Shown here in pieces: positions 45,413 through 56,464 of a stretch of DNA of 64,000 bases (its first letter is position 1; each line of letters opens with the position of its first letter). Source of the stretch: Datisca glomerata (taxonomy: Eukaryota; Streptophyta; Magnoliopsida; Cucurbitales; Datiscaceae). Position numbers and translations under genes: made by a program. The notes beneath the pieces are model-generated. The model was given only the letters and a program-made list of their open reading frames with translations, searched no databases and was not told the DNA's origin. The stretch lies in assembly GCA_003255025.1 (NCBI GenBank), contig QANY01013766.1, positions 1 to 64,000 on the forward strand. The letters are read 5' to 3'.

Positions 45413-47252
45413 ATTGATATCAGAGTCTTAGGTTATTGATTATACATATTTAATGATTAAACGTATGTATGGATGGATATTGTGATATTGGCATATATTT
45501 ATGTATGGTAGAATCAAAGCATGTTTGAATGTATTTTATGAATGGATACCGATCGATTGACTCTTTTCAATTTTAGAATTGATGTACGCCGAAATTGAGG
45601 AATAGTATTTGACGTAATTAATTTTTTTACAAAATTTGTATCTTTAAATTCCATGTAAATTCATCATCGCAAGAAAAGTCACTGTTCATCATCGTCGTTC
45701 ATCGTCGTGCTGCCCCACCGCCTGTTGCCCCACACTGTTGCAAGTCGCTACTTGTCGTCACCACTCACCACCGTAGGTTTCCTAATTATTGTTTATGAAA
45801 CCTTGAGGTTTTGGAAACTTTTGGGTTTAGGAAACCTTGAGGTTTTGAAAACGTTTGGTTTAAAAAGTCTTGAGGTTTTGGAAACTTTTGGATTTTAAAA
45901 AACCTTAAGTTTTGGAAACCCTAGCGTGCACAAGACCATGTTGGGCCTTGCGTTGGGGTGGACCTACCAAGCCTATTGAGATGTTGGACTCAGTAGGGTT
46001 TCTTGGCCCAAATAATTCACAAGTATTTGGAATTTGATTCCAAACTCAATCTAGTCCTTAAAAGGAATTTTTATTTAATTCGGTAAGTTTCAACACTAAT
46101 TAATTGAAATTTATTTTATAAAGAATTTTAAAAATAAATCTATCGATTAACTTACTTGATAATTTATTTATCAAAGTAAAAATTGTTGAAAAATTAAATA
46201 TTAAATTGAATTTGAATTTTGAAAATGAGACTGGACCTTAGTAAAGAGTTATTAAGATGTGGAACTTCCTGAAAGAGAATGAGACAATTATAGATGCCAT
46301 GAAGACTAGTATTTAAGTTATTATAATATATTTATTATTCTTTTTATGGGTTGTAGTAGAAATGAGTCATAGAGAGGTTAATTTTGAATACATGATTTAT
46401 AATTAATCTTATATCATCGTATAACATGTCATATAGAAATAGGGATAAACCAATATCAAGATTCCATTTAACATGTACATACATCATTGTCGTTTAAATT
46501 TATAATGGGTTATAATTTAAATGCAATGTGAATCTTATAAAAGTTATAATTTTTAAATTGTGATTTAAATTTTATAAAAGTTTTATAATTTTCAAAACTT
46601 ATTTTTTCAAGTTTAAAAAGAGTTATGGTTTTTTTTAAAAAGCAAAGAAAAAACCATTTTTCCAAAAACTAAGTGGAAATGTCGTTTATGTTGAAACGTT
46701 TCTAAGGTCCCCAGTGCAAACTTAGTCGTGGCACGAGAAATGGTTTAGAGCCACCCCAGTAGTCCTCTCTTCAGTGAGAGAAATTTGAGAATCGAGTCTC
46801 TTTGAGTCATCGAGTTGCTTGAGAAACTAAAACTTATAAAGGAAGTGGTGAGGCAGGACCGTTCCTAGACAGATTGTTTGTTCATAGCAACCTATAAAAT
46901 CAATGTATTGGTTAAACACTTAGACCGAAGCACATTGTAATCTTCATTGGAGCTAGTCAATGGGGCTAAGGTGACCAAAACTATTGGCGATTGATTAGGC
47001 TAGATGTAGTGAAATCTTGAGAAACGTTACCTAAATGAGAAGAGTCTCGATGTGATATGAGGTAGCTTGGGCATTGTGCTTAGATTAGACGAGCTAAAGT
47101 TGTTGATCGTCACATCATGAAAAAAAAAATTTATAGATTTTTTTAATATTTAAGTATTTGCATCATGCATCATACTTTCGTAAGTGATTAAGTAATTATT
47201 TACACCACTTTATTTATTCTTTTCAGTAATCATTTCATTATCCCCACTCTCA
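45413..47252 (+). other. Primer site and long untranslated leader of copia E1
   Basis: The leader contains the primer site (45413-45430) and no supported gene. At about 45795-45920 a roughly 35-bp tandem repeat (CTTGAGGTTTTGGAAACTTT) gives a spurious repetitive frame. The segment 45940-46110 reappears inverted at 53160-53340, confirming it belongs to the element. Confidence 0.75.
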
Positions 47253-48152
47253 ATGATCATAAATGCGAACAAACTTACTGGTGAAAATTATGTGGATTGG
47301 AAACATAATCTTGATATCGTATTGATGGTAGAAAAGCACAAGTTCGTGCTGACCACCTCTTTTCCCCTTGAGTCTATTGCTGAATCGAATCAAGAGAAAA
47401 ATGATGGTTATGCTTCTTGGCTACGTTCTGATGAGATTGTCAGGCGTTATATCTTGGCATCTATTAGCAATGTGTTAAAATAACTGCTGAACATGGAAAC
47501 TGCCACTGATATGATGTTGAACGTCACTAAAATGTTCAAAGATCAGAGTCGTTAAGCTAAATAGGCTGCTATGCAAAACTTCATGAATTGCAGGATGAAA
47601 CCTGAAACTTCTATCAGAGAACACATTATGTTGATCATAAGTTATCTGAATGAGATGGAGATAATAGGTGCTGAGGTAGATGACAAGTCACAAGTTGATA
47701 TGATCCTTAAGACCCAGCCTGACACTTTTGAAAACTTCAAACTTAATTATTCGATGAACAAATTGAGGTACTCACTTCTGGAGCTTATGAAGGAGTTGCA
47801 AGCTGCTGAGACCCTATTTCTGAAGGGTAAGATGAAGACTAGAGATGCAAACTTTACTGAAAGTAAGCTTTCCACCTCTAGAGCAAAAAAACACAATAAA
47901 GGTCTAAAGAAAGCTAAGAATCAGAACTCGAAAGCTACGAAAGGCAAGGGCACTGCAAAAGTGGACAAGTCGAAAGATAAGTGTTACCATTGTGGAGCCG
48001 CTGGACATTGGAAACACAACTGTCCAGATTCTCTCAACAAGTTGAAATCTAAATGTATAGTACTTGTTACTGAGGCCTGTTATGTGGTTGACTCTACTTT
48101 CTCAAGGATTGTAGACTCTGCAGCCACGAACCATATTTTTTGTTTCCTGTAG
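47253..48152 (+). pseudogene. Copia E1 gag relic, best-preserved frame of the element
   Basis: The start MIINANKLTGENYVDWKHNL is typical of TNT1-like Gag. A stop and shift occur at 47480-47571. The second frame (193 residues) carries TFENFKLNYSMNKLRYSLLE, a Lys-rich linker, the intact zinc knuckle CYHCGAAGHWKHNC (about 47980-48020), and the protease beginning at RIVDSAATNHIF, where the active-site DSGA/DSGC is DSAA. Confidence 0.85.
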
Positions 48153-49640
48153 GGGTTCACGAAAATCAGAAGGCTTGACAATGGCGAGTACAGCTTCTTA
48201 TTAAGGGAAAAAGCACTAGTATTAGTTGTATCTGTTGAAACTATTAAATTGTCATTTGATAAAAAAATTTTGGTTTTAGAGATGTTTATTATATCTCAGT
48301 TTATGACAAAAATCATATTTTATTAGTTAAGTTAATTGAGCATGGATTCACTATGAATTTTATTGATTAAGATATTGGTATTTTTAGAAATGATTGTTGA
48401 ATTACTACTGCACGGTTGATAAATAACTTATTCTATGCAAAACCAAAACTTCTAATGATATGTGACACTGAAGTAAATATTGATTTACAAAGGGATATAA
48501 AATAATGAAATCTGACACAATCAATCTAACATACTTGTGACACTTGTGCTTGATAACATTAGCCTATAGAGGATTAAAAGACTTGCAAATGATGGTCCAT
48601 TGTAAACTTTAAGTGTGGGATCACTACCTACGTGAGAATCTTGCATAGAAGGCAAAATGACTAAGAGACCCTTTTCAGTGAAGGGTGAAAGAGTCATTCA
48701 ATGCCTCGAACTCATACATAATGATGTATGTGGGTCATTGAATATCCAAGCAAAAAGAGGTTATAAATATTTTGTAACCTTCACAGATGACTACTCGCGT
48801 TTTGAACATCTTTATCTAATGCACCAAAAGCCTGAAGCCTTTGAAAAGTTCAAAGAGTACAAGGTTATGGTTGAGAATAAATTAGAGAAACAAATCAAAA
48901 CATACGATCTGATAATGGTGGAGAGTACTTGCTAGGAGAGTTCGAAGACTTTCTTAAGGAATAAAGTATTCTTTCTCAGCTTACAGGACCTGGCACCCCA
49001 GAACAGAATGGAGTGTCAGAGAGAAGGAATTGAACTCTGATAGATATGGTTATATCCATAATGAGTTACTCATCCTGCCCAAATTCATTATGGGGATATG
49101 CCTTAGAAACAACGGCATATGTTCAGAACCAAGTTTCATCAAAGACGGTACCTAGTAGACTATATGAAAGATGGAGTGGACGAAAGTCATTCCTAATCCA
49201 CCTTAGGATATGGGAATGCCCAACACATGTTCTGAGACCGAAGATAGGCAAGTTAGCTAGTCGATCAGAATCATGCATCTTTGTAGGACATCCCAAGGGA
49301 ATAAAGGGATACGTCTTTTATAGTCCAATTGATAAGAAAACATTTGTTAGCATGAATGCGCATTTTCATGAGGAGGACTATATAAGAAGTGTGAAGCCGA
49401 GTAGCACACTTGTGCTAGAGGAATTATTGAGTGGGAGGACACCGACTCCTCAATCATGACATGTTCTCGATTCAATAATGGAAGAACCACAAGAGGAGCC
49501 AGAGCCTCTATGTAGTGGGAGGGTTGTAAGATAACCAGATAGGTACATGTCTTATGGAGATGCCTTGACAGCACTATTAGATAAGGATCACGATGAACCA
49601 GTTTTCTACTTACAGGCCATGGCTGGTCTTGAAGCAAACC
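48153..49640 (+). pseudogene. Copia E1 protease-distal and integrase relic
   Basis: 48153-48650 is degraded. From 48657: KMTKRPFSVKGERVIQCLEL, then VCGSLNIQAKRGYKYFVTFT and DDYSRF of the integrase core. Frameshifts follow, then PQNRMECQRE in place of the PQQNGVSER box near 49000. 49046-49459 is a 137-residue open stretch (SYSSCPNSLWGYALETTAYV, CIFVGHPKGIKGYVFYSPID). The linker continues to LQAMAGLEANLWQEAMNVE at about 49660. Confidence 0.85.
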
Positions 49641-49708
49641 TATGGCAAGAAGCCATGAATGTCGAGATATAATCGATACACTCGAATGAAGTCTCGAAGC
49701 TTGCCATT

Positions 49709-50035
49709 CATAAATGCAGTCTTGACGTCCATCTACCAGATTTCATAATGGAGGGCAACATCAACAGATATGTGGATTCGGATGGACTTAAGTATGGCCA
49801 CCGGCGAGAATGTATTCTCGTAGTCAATACGTTCCTTTTGGGTGTAGCCTTTGGCTATTAAGTTTTCTTCGGACCAGCCAAGGACTACACCTAAAAGTAA
49901 GGTATTGTCTACGAGGATAACTTCTCGTCGTTGGCCATACTTAAGTCCATCTAAATTCTTATGTCCATTGTTACTACCCTCGATTATGAAATCTGACAGA
50001 TGGACGTCAAGATTGCATTTCTGAATGACAATTTT
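49709..50035. repeat. Inverted duplication (hairpin) inside copia E1 RT
   Basis: 49709-49868 is the reverse complement of RT sequence: read on the minus strand it gives AKGYTQKERIDYENTFSPVA and LKSIRIHISVDVALHYEIW. 49880-50035 is the same RT segment in sense orientation (GRQMDVKIAFLND-like). Landmarks GACGTCCATCT and its complement AGATGGACGTC pair across the loop. The arms differ at many sites, so the duplication is old or the two arms come from different copies. Confidence 0.85.
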
Positions 50036-50551
50036 AAAGAGGCTATTTATATGGCTCAACTAGATGGGTTCATGGAGAAAGGCTAAGAGGGCAAGGTTTT
50101 TAACTACTGAACTCCATTTATGTACTTAAGCAAGCGTCTTGACCGTGGAATATCAAATTCGACGAAACTATTAATAACTTTGGTTTTGAACAGTTAGTGG
50201 ACGAATCTTGTGTCTATAAGCTGAAACGTGAAGGGAATGTAGTTTCTAGTCTTATAAGTGCATGATATTCTACTGTTTGAGAATGATGTAGGAAAATTAT
50301 CTGATGTCAAGATTTGGCTTGCAAAGCAACTTGGTATGAAGGATCTTGGAGAAGCTTCATTTATCTTACGTATTCAGATCTTTTGAGATAGGAAGATTAT
50401 ATCATTGGCATTGTCTCAAGCATTTTATATTGATAAGGTGATGGATCGCTTCAGTATGCAAGACTCCAAGAAGGGATATTTTCCCTTTAAGCATAGAGTC
50501 AGCCTCTCTAACAAGCAGTCTCCCAAGACTCCTTAAGAAGATATTGTTGCT

Positions 50552-51167
50552 ATTGAGTGTGAATAAGAAAGACTATTAGTGAAATGTCTCATACAATTCA
50601 CAATGTCTTATTCAACGACTCACGTCATTGAGTACCAGGCCTGATTTATTTATTTACACACACATCAATAAAGCACAATGTGATATTGTTACTATTGTAA
50701 TCTTACAACGAATTCCAAATCTATGAATCACGTAACTCCAACATAGTTTAATCACGATCCCAATAGCTGAGGTATTGTCCGGCAATTCAAAATCACTCAT
50801 CTGGCGTATTAAAGATCGCAAGTAACTAGGTCAAGTTTCGTATTCACCTCAAGATTAAAGTAATTATGAAAATACCCCATTAAGGTGTAACAACCAGATT
50901 CAGAGTTATTTAAACAGCTTTACTCTAAACTAATTTGTTACTGGTCTATTCAACATGTTCCATAACATGTCTAGGTCAAACATCAGAGTCTCCACTCTCA
51001 TGGCCCGACACTGACATCCTTTGGTTCAACCTAACAATCGTAAATTATAAACACACTTTAATTAAAGAAAACTTTCATTTATTTATAAAATTTAATAATA
51101 AATAAATGTCATAACTAAATACTCATAAATAGTTATTACACCATACTTTATGGACATAATTCCAACA
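50552..51167 (-). repeat. 3' LTR (partial) of copia E2, minus strand
   Basis: On the minus strand it begins TGTTGGAATTATGTCC at 51167, preceded by the polypurine tract CCAAGTGGGAGAT (51180-51168). It stops at about LTR position 620, where copia E1 RT starts. It is the same family as 43589-45412. Confidence 0.85.
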
Positions 51168-51180
51168 ATCTCCCACTTGG

Positions 51181-53061
51181 ACTAGAGTAGGCGTGTACAA
51201 TCTCGTATCCCCATGCCCTCCAAATGACCATCAAAGACTTTACTGCTTAAAATATTCATGAACAGATCTGCCAGGTTGTTGACCATCGATATGTGTGTTA
51301 CTACAATATCTTCATGCTAAACAATCTTTCTGATGAGATGATACTTTCGCTCTATGTGTGTTAGTCTTTTGTGGCTCCTCGATTCTTTCGAGTTTGCTAT
51401 AGCTCCACTGTTATCGCAATAAAATGTCATGGGTTCGTTAGCATCTGGAACGACTTCCAGAGTCTTTAAAAGCTTTCTAAGCCAGACAGCCTCATTTGCA
51501 GCTTCACAAGCTGCCACATACTCAGCTTCTATCGTAGAATTTACAATGCACGATTGCTTGATACTTCTCCATACCACTACTCCACCATTTAGGATGAACG
51601 TTGATCCTGATATAGACCTTCTGGAATCCTTGTCCTCTTGGAAATCAGAGTCGGTATAACCCATCATATTAAGGTCAGTACCAGAATACACATGCATGTA
51701 GTTCCTCATTCTCCTATGATACTTGAGGTTATGTTTGACACCATTCCAATGCTCGAGTCTAGGATTAGATTGGAAATGACTCATCACGCTAACAGGCATA
51801 GCAAATATCCAACCTTCTGTAAAACATTACATACATGAGACTTCCTACGATTGAGATATAAGAAATCTTTCTCATGTCTTCCTCTTCTTGAGGAGTCATG
51901 GGAAACTGCTCTTTGAGAGGGTGACTCCATGTCTGAAGGGGAGATATCCCGTACCGGAATCTTGAATACTGAAACGATCAATCACCTTATCAATATAAGA
52001 TGTTTGAGACAATGTCAACTGTATGTTCCTCTGATCCTGAAAGATCTGAATACGTAAGCCAAATGCAGTTTCTCCAATATCCTTCATATCAAATTACTTT
52101 GCAAGCCAAATCTTAACATCGGACAATTTTCTTATATCATTCCTAATTAGCAGAAATCATCCACGTACAAGACCAGAAAAATCACCTTCCCTTCATGTAT
52201 CAGCTTATATATACAGGGTTCATCCACTAACTGTTCAAAACCAAAGTTGTTGACAGTTTCATCGAATCTAATATTCTAGGATCAGGACACTTTCTTATGT
52301 CCATAAATGGACTTCAGTAGTTCGCAAACCTTGCCCTCTTGGCATTTCTCCATGAACCCATCTGCTTGAGCCATAAAAAAATGCTCTTCAAGATTGCCAT
52401 TCAAAAAAGAAATCTTGACGTCCATATGCAAGATTTCATAATCGAGGGCATTATCAATGGACATGAGGATTCAGGTGGACTTAAGCATAGCCTCCAGCGA
52501 GAAGATATCCTCATAGTCAATACATTCCTTTTGGGTGTAGCCCTTAGCTACTAGCCTAGATTTGAATGTCTCCACATTCACATATGAATCTCTCTTTTTC
52601 TTATAAATCCATTTACACCCTACAAATTTTACCCCTTTAGGAGGATCAACAAGTTTCCAGACTCTATTCGAGTACATCGATTGTCTCTCGACATTCATGG
52701 CTTCTTGCCATAGGTTTGCTTCAGGACCAACCATGGCATGTGACTAGGAAACATTTTCATCATGATCCTTATCTGACAGTGCTGTCAAGGCATCTCCAGA
52801 AGTCATGTACATGTCTGATTATCTCACAACCTTCCCATTACGTCGAGACTTCATAGGTTATGGCTCCTGCTATATTTCTTCTATTATTGGATCGGGAATA
52901 TGTCCTGATTGAGGAGTTGGTGTCCTCCCACTCAATAACTCATCTAGCACAAGTGTGCTTCTCGGCTTCACACTTCTTATGTAGTCCTCCTCAAGAAAAC
53001 GTGTATTCGTGCTCACGAATGTTTTCTTATCGTTTAGACTATAAAACATGTATTCCTTCAT
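51181..53061 (-). pseudogene. Copia E2 integrase end, RT and RNase H relic
   Basis: 53061-52870 is the integrase-RT linker (MKEYMFYSLNDKKTFVSTNT, then SGRTPTPQSGHIPDP). 52734-52282 is the RT N-half (NVERQSMYSNRVWKLVDPPK, FVGCKWIYKKKR, AKGYTQKECIDYEDIFS, LHMDVKISFLNGNLEE). 52087-51784 and 51799-51317 are the RT C-half and RNase H (LNMMGYTDSDFQEDKDSRRS, IEAEYVAACEAANEAVWLRK, MTFYCDNSGAIANSKE). RNase H acidic residues are retained in TDSDF, EAEY and CDN. Frameshifts separate blocks, so no functional protein results. Confidence 0.88.
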
Positions 53062-53340
53062 TCCTTTGGGATATTTTTAAAAATAATTTATAAAAATTAC
53101 CGAGTAAATCAATCAATTAATATATTTTTAAAAATAATTTATATTAAATTCTAATTAATTAGTGTTGAAAAATTATTGAATTAAATAAATTAAACTTTTT
53201 AGGGACTCTATTGGGCTTGGAATCAAATCCTAAGTCCCTATGAATCATTTGGGCCACAACTTTTTGCTTGATCCAATACCTCAATAGGCTTGGTGGGTCC
53301 ACGCCAGCCTAAGGCCCAACTTTCCCACCAAGACTGCGTC

Positions 53341-56300
53341 CAAATTCATTAATTCAAATTGATCCCTATCAATTGATTGATTAGTTTCTTTTATTTAGTA
53401 ATTATCCAATAATTAGAAAAAATAATTAATTAATTTGAACATTAATTTTTATCTTCACTAATTAGTGATGACACCCATCACATATATGTTCGAGAATTTT
53501 ACCATGATCCAAAACACAGTTTTGTCCAACTGACGTTGTTTCTCATTCATGTTTTTATGAGCTACTTCTGAGACCGAATAGACCCACATGAATAATTTAT
53601 CTCCATAAATTACCGATCTATTTAATGTTGGATCATGTTTTAAAAATTTGAGAAAAAAATCATTGAATCGCGAATGGTTCGTGGGCGGAATATCAAAATT
53701 ATTTACATCAACTAATTTAATCACATTAAATATTAAAACCATACATCCGATTATGCATACAAAGTTAAACGTATTTAATTGAGATAGAAAATTTTTATAC
53801 CTTTCTTGTATCTGAGAAATTCTGATTTGGTGGAATCCTACTATTCATCTCGCATTCTTCGTTCTTTGTAAAACTGAAATAAGTTTTCACACCAACAACC
53901 ATTCGTATAATTCAAAAGTATATCTCACAAAGACATCATTATGAACTGAGTGTGGGCTCTCAAAACAACCGAGGAAGAAAAATTAAATTTTTCTCTTCCT
54001 CTGGTGATTTCAGCGGCAACAGTAGGAGGGGGAGAGAGAAACTTTTTTTGCTCTGTATGATAGGATTGTGTCAACAAACTTAGGGAGATAGCTTTAATGC
54101 CATCCCTTATATAATAATTTGGAAATTTACACATAAACCACGTATATGTGTAATTTCTGAAATTCACCCTCATGATCTATAATTGTCGAAAATCGCATCT
54201 CCCATTAAAGTCAATATTGTGTCTAAATTCATCATCTAAAATTGATAAATTTCAATTGATCTCTATCAATTAATGAATTAATTTCTCTTATTTACTACTT
54301 ATCCAATAATTAGAAAATATTAAATTAATTAATTTGAACTTCAATTAATTATTTTTTACAAATTAAGTGACAACATCCATCACATATGGGTTCTGAAAAT
54401 ACACATTGGCTCAAAACATATTTTGGTCCAACTGATATTGTTTCTTCTATTCCTGTCCACATGAGCTACTCTTGAGATTGAATGGACCCACATGAATAAA
54501 GCTATAAGATTCAAATACCTGGTGAATTTATCTATATAAATTTCTGACCTATTTAATCATGACATCGTACGACCCACTATAAAATTGATGCCGAATCAAT
54601 TCTCGATTTATGCACGTTATATTTTATGTGGGTGTAAATAATCACTTCTATTTCACGGTCCACAGAATATTTTAACATATTACCCTACATGAATAACGGT
54701 AACAACATCGATTAGAAAATTATTGTACTACCCCTCTTGTTATTATTTCATTAACTCATTTATTGACTGTGAATAAGAAAGATATAATAGTGAATTGTCT
54801 TATACAATTCCCCATGTCTTATTCAATGATACATTTCATCGAGTATCTGGTCAGGTTAATTTATTCAAACACATTGTCAATAAAATATAAGGTGATATTG
54901 TTGCATTTTGCAATCTAACCACGAATTTTCATATCTGTGAATCACGCAACTCCAACATAGTTGAATCATGATCCCAACAGCCAAAGTATTGTCCGGAAAT
55001 TCGAACTCTCTTCTTTGATGTATCAAAGATCGTAACTAACTAGGTCAAGTTTCGTATTCACCTCAAGATTAAGGTAATTATAAAAATACTTTTAAGGTGT
55101 AACAATTAGATTTAGAGCTAGATAAACAGCTCTACACCAAACTAATTTGTTATTGGTCTATTCAACATATTCACAACATGTCTAGATTAACAGTTAGAGT
55201 CCCCACTCTCATGCTCCAAGACCGGCATCCTTTAGTTCAACCTAAAAGTCGTAATCAGACTCGATTGCCTAGTCGATCCTAAGACTGTGAATAACATTCT
55301 GAACTATTTCAGAAGAATTTGTCTGGAAGACCCCTTAGTCTTTACTCTTTTTACGTTGACAATAATTTCAGGACTTGAGTAAATTATAAGCACGCTTTAA
55401 TTAATAAAAAAACTTTCATCCATTCATTTAATTCAGTAATACAAAATGTCAGAAAAATAACTAAATACTCATAATAATTGTTACACCTTACTTTATGGAC
55501 ATAATTCCAACATTTAATCCAGACATTGTAAGACTATATTATAGGTCTAATGCCGAATCAACTATCGAATAATGCGCACTACAGTTTCTGTTGGTGCAAA
55601 TAAATATTTATATTTCATGGTCCAAATGATATTTACGATGTTACCCTTCGTGAATATCAGTAACAAGAGCGGGATGTAAAATTATCGGTTTACCCCTCTA
55701 GTTATTATTTCCTTAAATCCTTTATTGATTGTGAATAAGAAAAACATATTAGTAAATTGTCCCATATAGTTCACAATATCTTATTCATTGACTCATGTCA
55801 TCGAGTACAAGGCCCGATTTATTTATTCACACACCCATCAATAAAGTATAAGGTGATATTGTTGCTATTGCAATCTTACCACAAATTTCATATTTGTAAA
55901 TCACGCAACTCTAACATAGTTGAATCACGATTCCAAGAATCAAGATATTGTCCGGTAATTTGAACTCATTCATTTGAGGTATCAATTCGCAAGTAACTAG
56001 GTCAAGTTTGATATTCACCTTAGAATTAATATAAATACAAAAATACCTTTAAGGTGTAACAATTAGATTCAGAGCTAGATAAATGACTTTGCTCTCAACT
56101 AATTTGTTACTGATCTATTCAACATGTTCCATAACATGTCTACGTCAAGCGTTAGAATCTCCACTCCCATATCCCGAGACAAACATCATTTGGTTCAAGC
56201 TTACAGTCGTAATTAGATTTGATTGTCCAGCCGATCCTAAGACTACGAATAACATTTAGAACTATCTCAAAAGAGTTTGTCTGGAAGACCACTCAGTCTT

Positions 56301-56464
56301 TACTCTTCTTTCATTGACAACGGTTCCATGGCTTTTCTAAATTATAAATACACTTTAATTAAAGAAAACTTTCATTTATTCATAAAATTCAGTAATACAT
56401 AAATATTAGAACTAAATACTCATAAATAGTTATTATACCCTACTTTATGGACATAATTCCAACA
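53341..56464 (-). repeat. 5' LTR of copia E2, interrupted by a solo LTR
   Basis: The outer part is 56464 (TGTTGGAATTATG) to 55513 and the inner part 53625-53341. It lacks the last part of the LTR, because at about 53341 the sequence jumps into leader sequence (GGTGGGTCCACG-type, matching 45950). The expected primer site is lost in that deletion. Confidence 0.8.
53626..55512 (-). mobile_element. Solo LTR of the E1/E2 family nested in the E2 5' LTR, TSD TTTAA
   Basis: On the minus strand it runs from TGTTGGAATTAT (55512) to GATCCAACA (53626), 1887 bp. It is flanked on both sides by TTTAA (53621-53625 and 55513-55517). The sequence left of it and right of it joins into the middle of another LTR of the same family. 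This is a clean solo-LTR insertion into an LTR. Confidence 0.88.

Larger units (their letters stand above)
43589..50552 (+). mobile_element. Copia E1, plus strand, 3' truncated by inverted junction
   Basis: 5' LTR, primer site, leader, gag, integrase and RT are present in order. The sequence breaks after a SPKTP-like segment of RT (about 50545) and runs directly into an inverted LTR interior (homology from about 50552). RNase H, polypurine tract and 3' LTR of this copy are absent. An inverted duplication also disrupts RT at 49709-50035. Confidence 0.85.
50552..56464 (-). mobile_element. Copia E2, minus strand, internally deleted
   Basis: From high to low coordinates: 5' LTR (56464-55513 and 53625-53341, split by a solo LTR), a shortened leader (53340-53070), the end of integrase, RT, RNase H, the polypurine tract and a truncated 3' LTR. 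Gag, protease and most of integrase are deleted. The leader is joined to mid-LTR near 53341, and IN to leader near 53065. It belongs to the same family as E1, in opposite orientation. Confidence 0.8.

Noticed and set aside
49347..49637. Minus-strand 96-codon frame over copia E1
   Set aside because: It is antisense to the well-supported integrase/RT linker on the plus strand.
51429..53093. Plus-strand frames (51429, 51638, 52339, 52860)
   Set aside because: All are antisense to the minus-strand RT/RNase H relic of copia E2.
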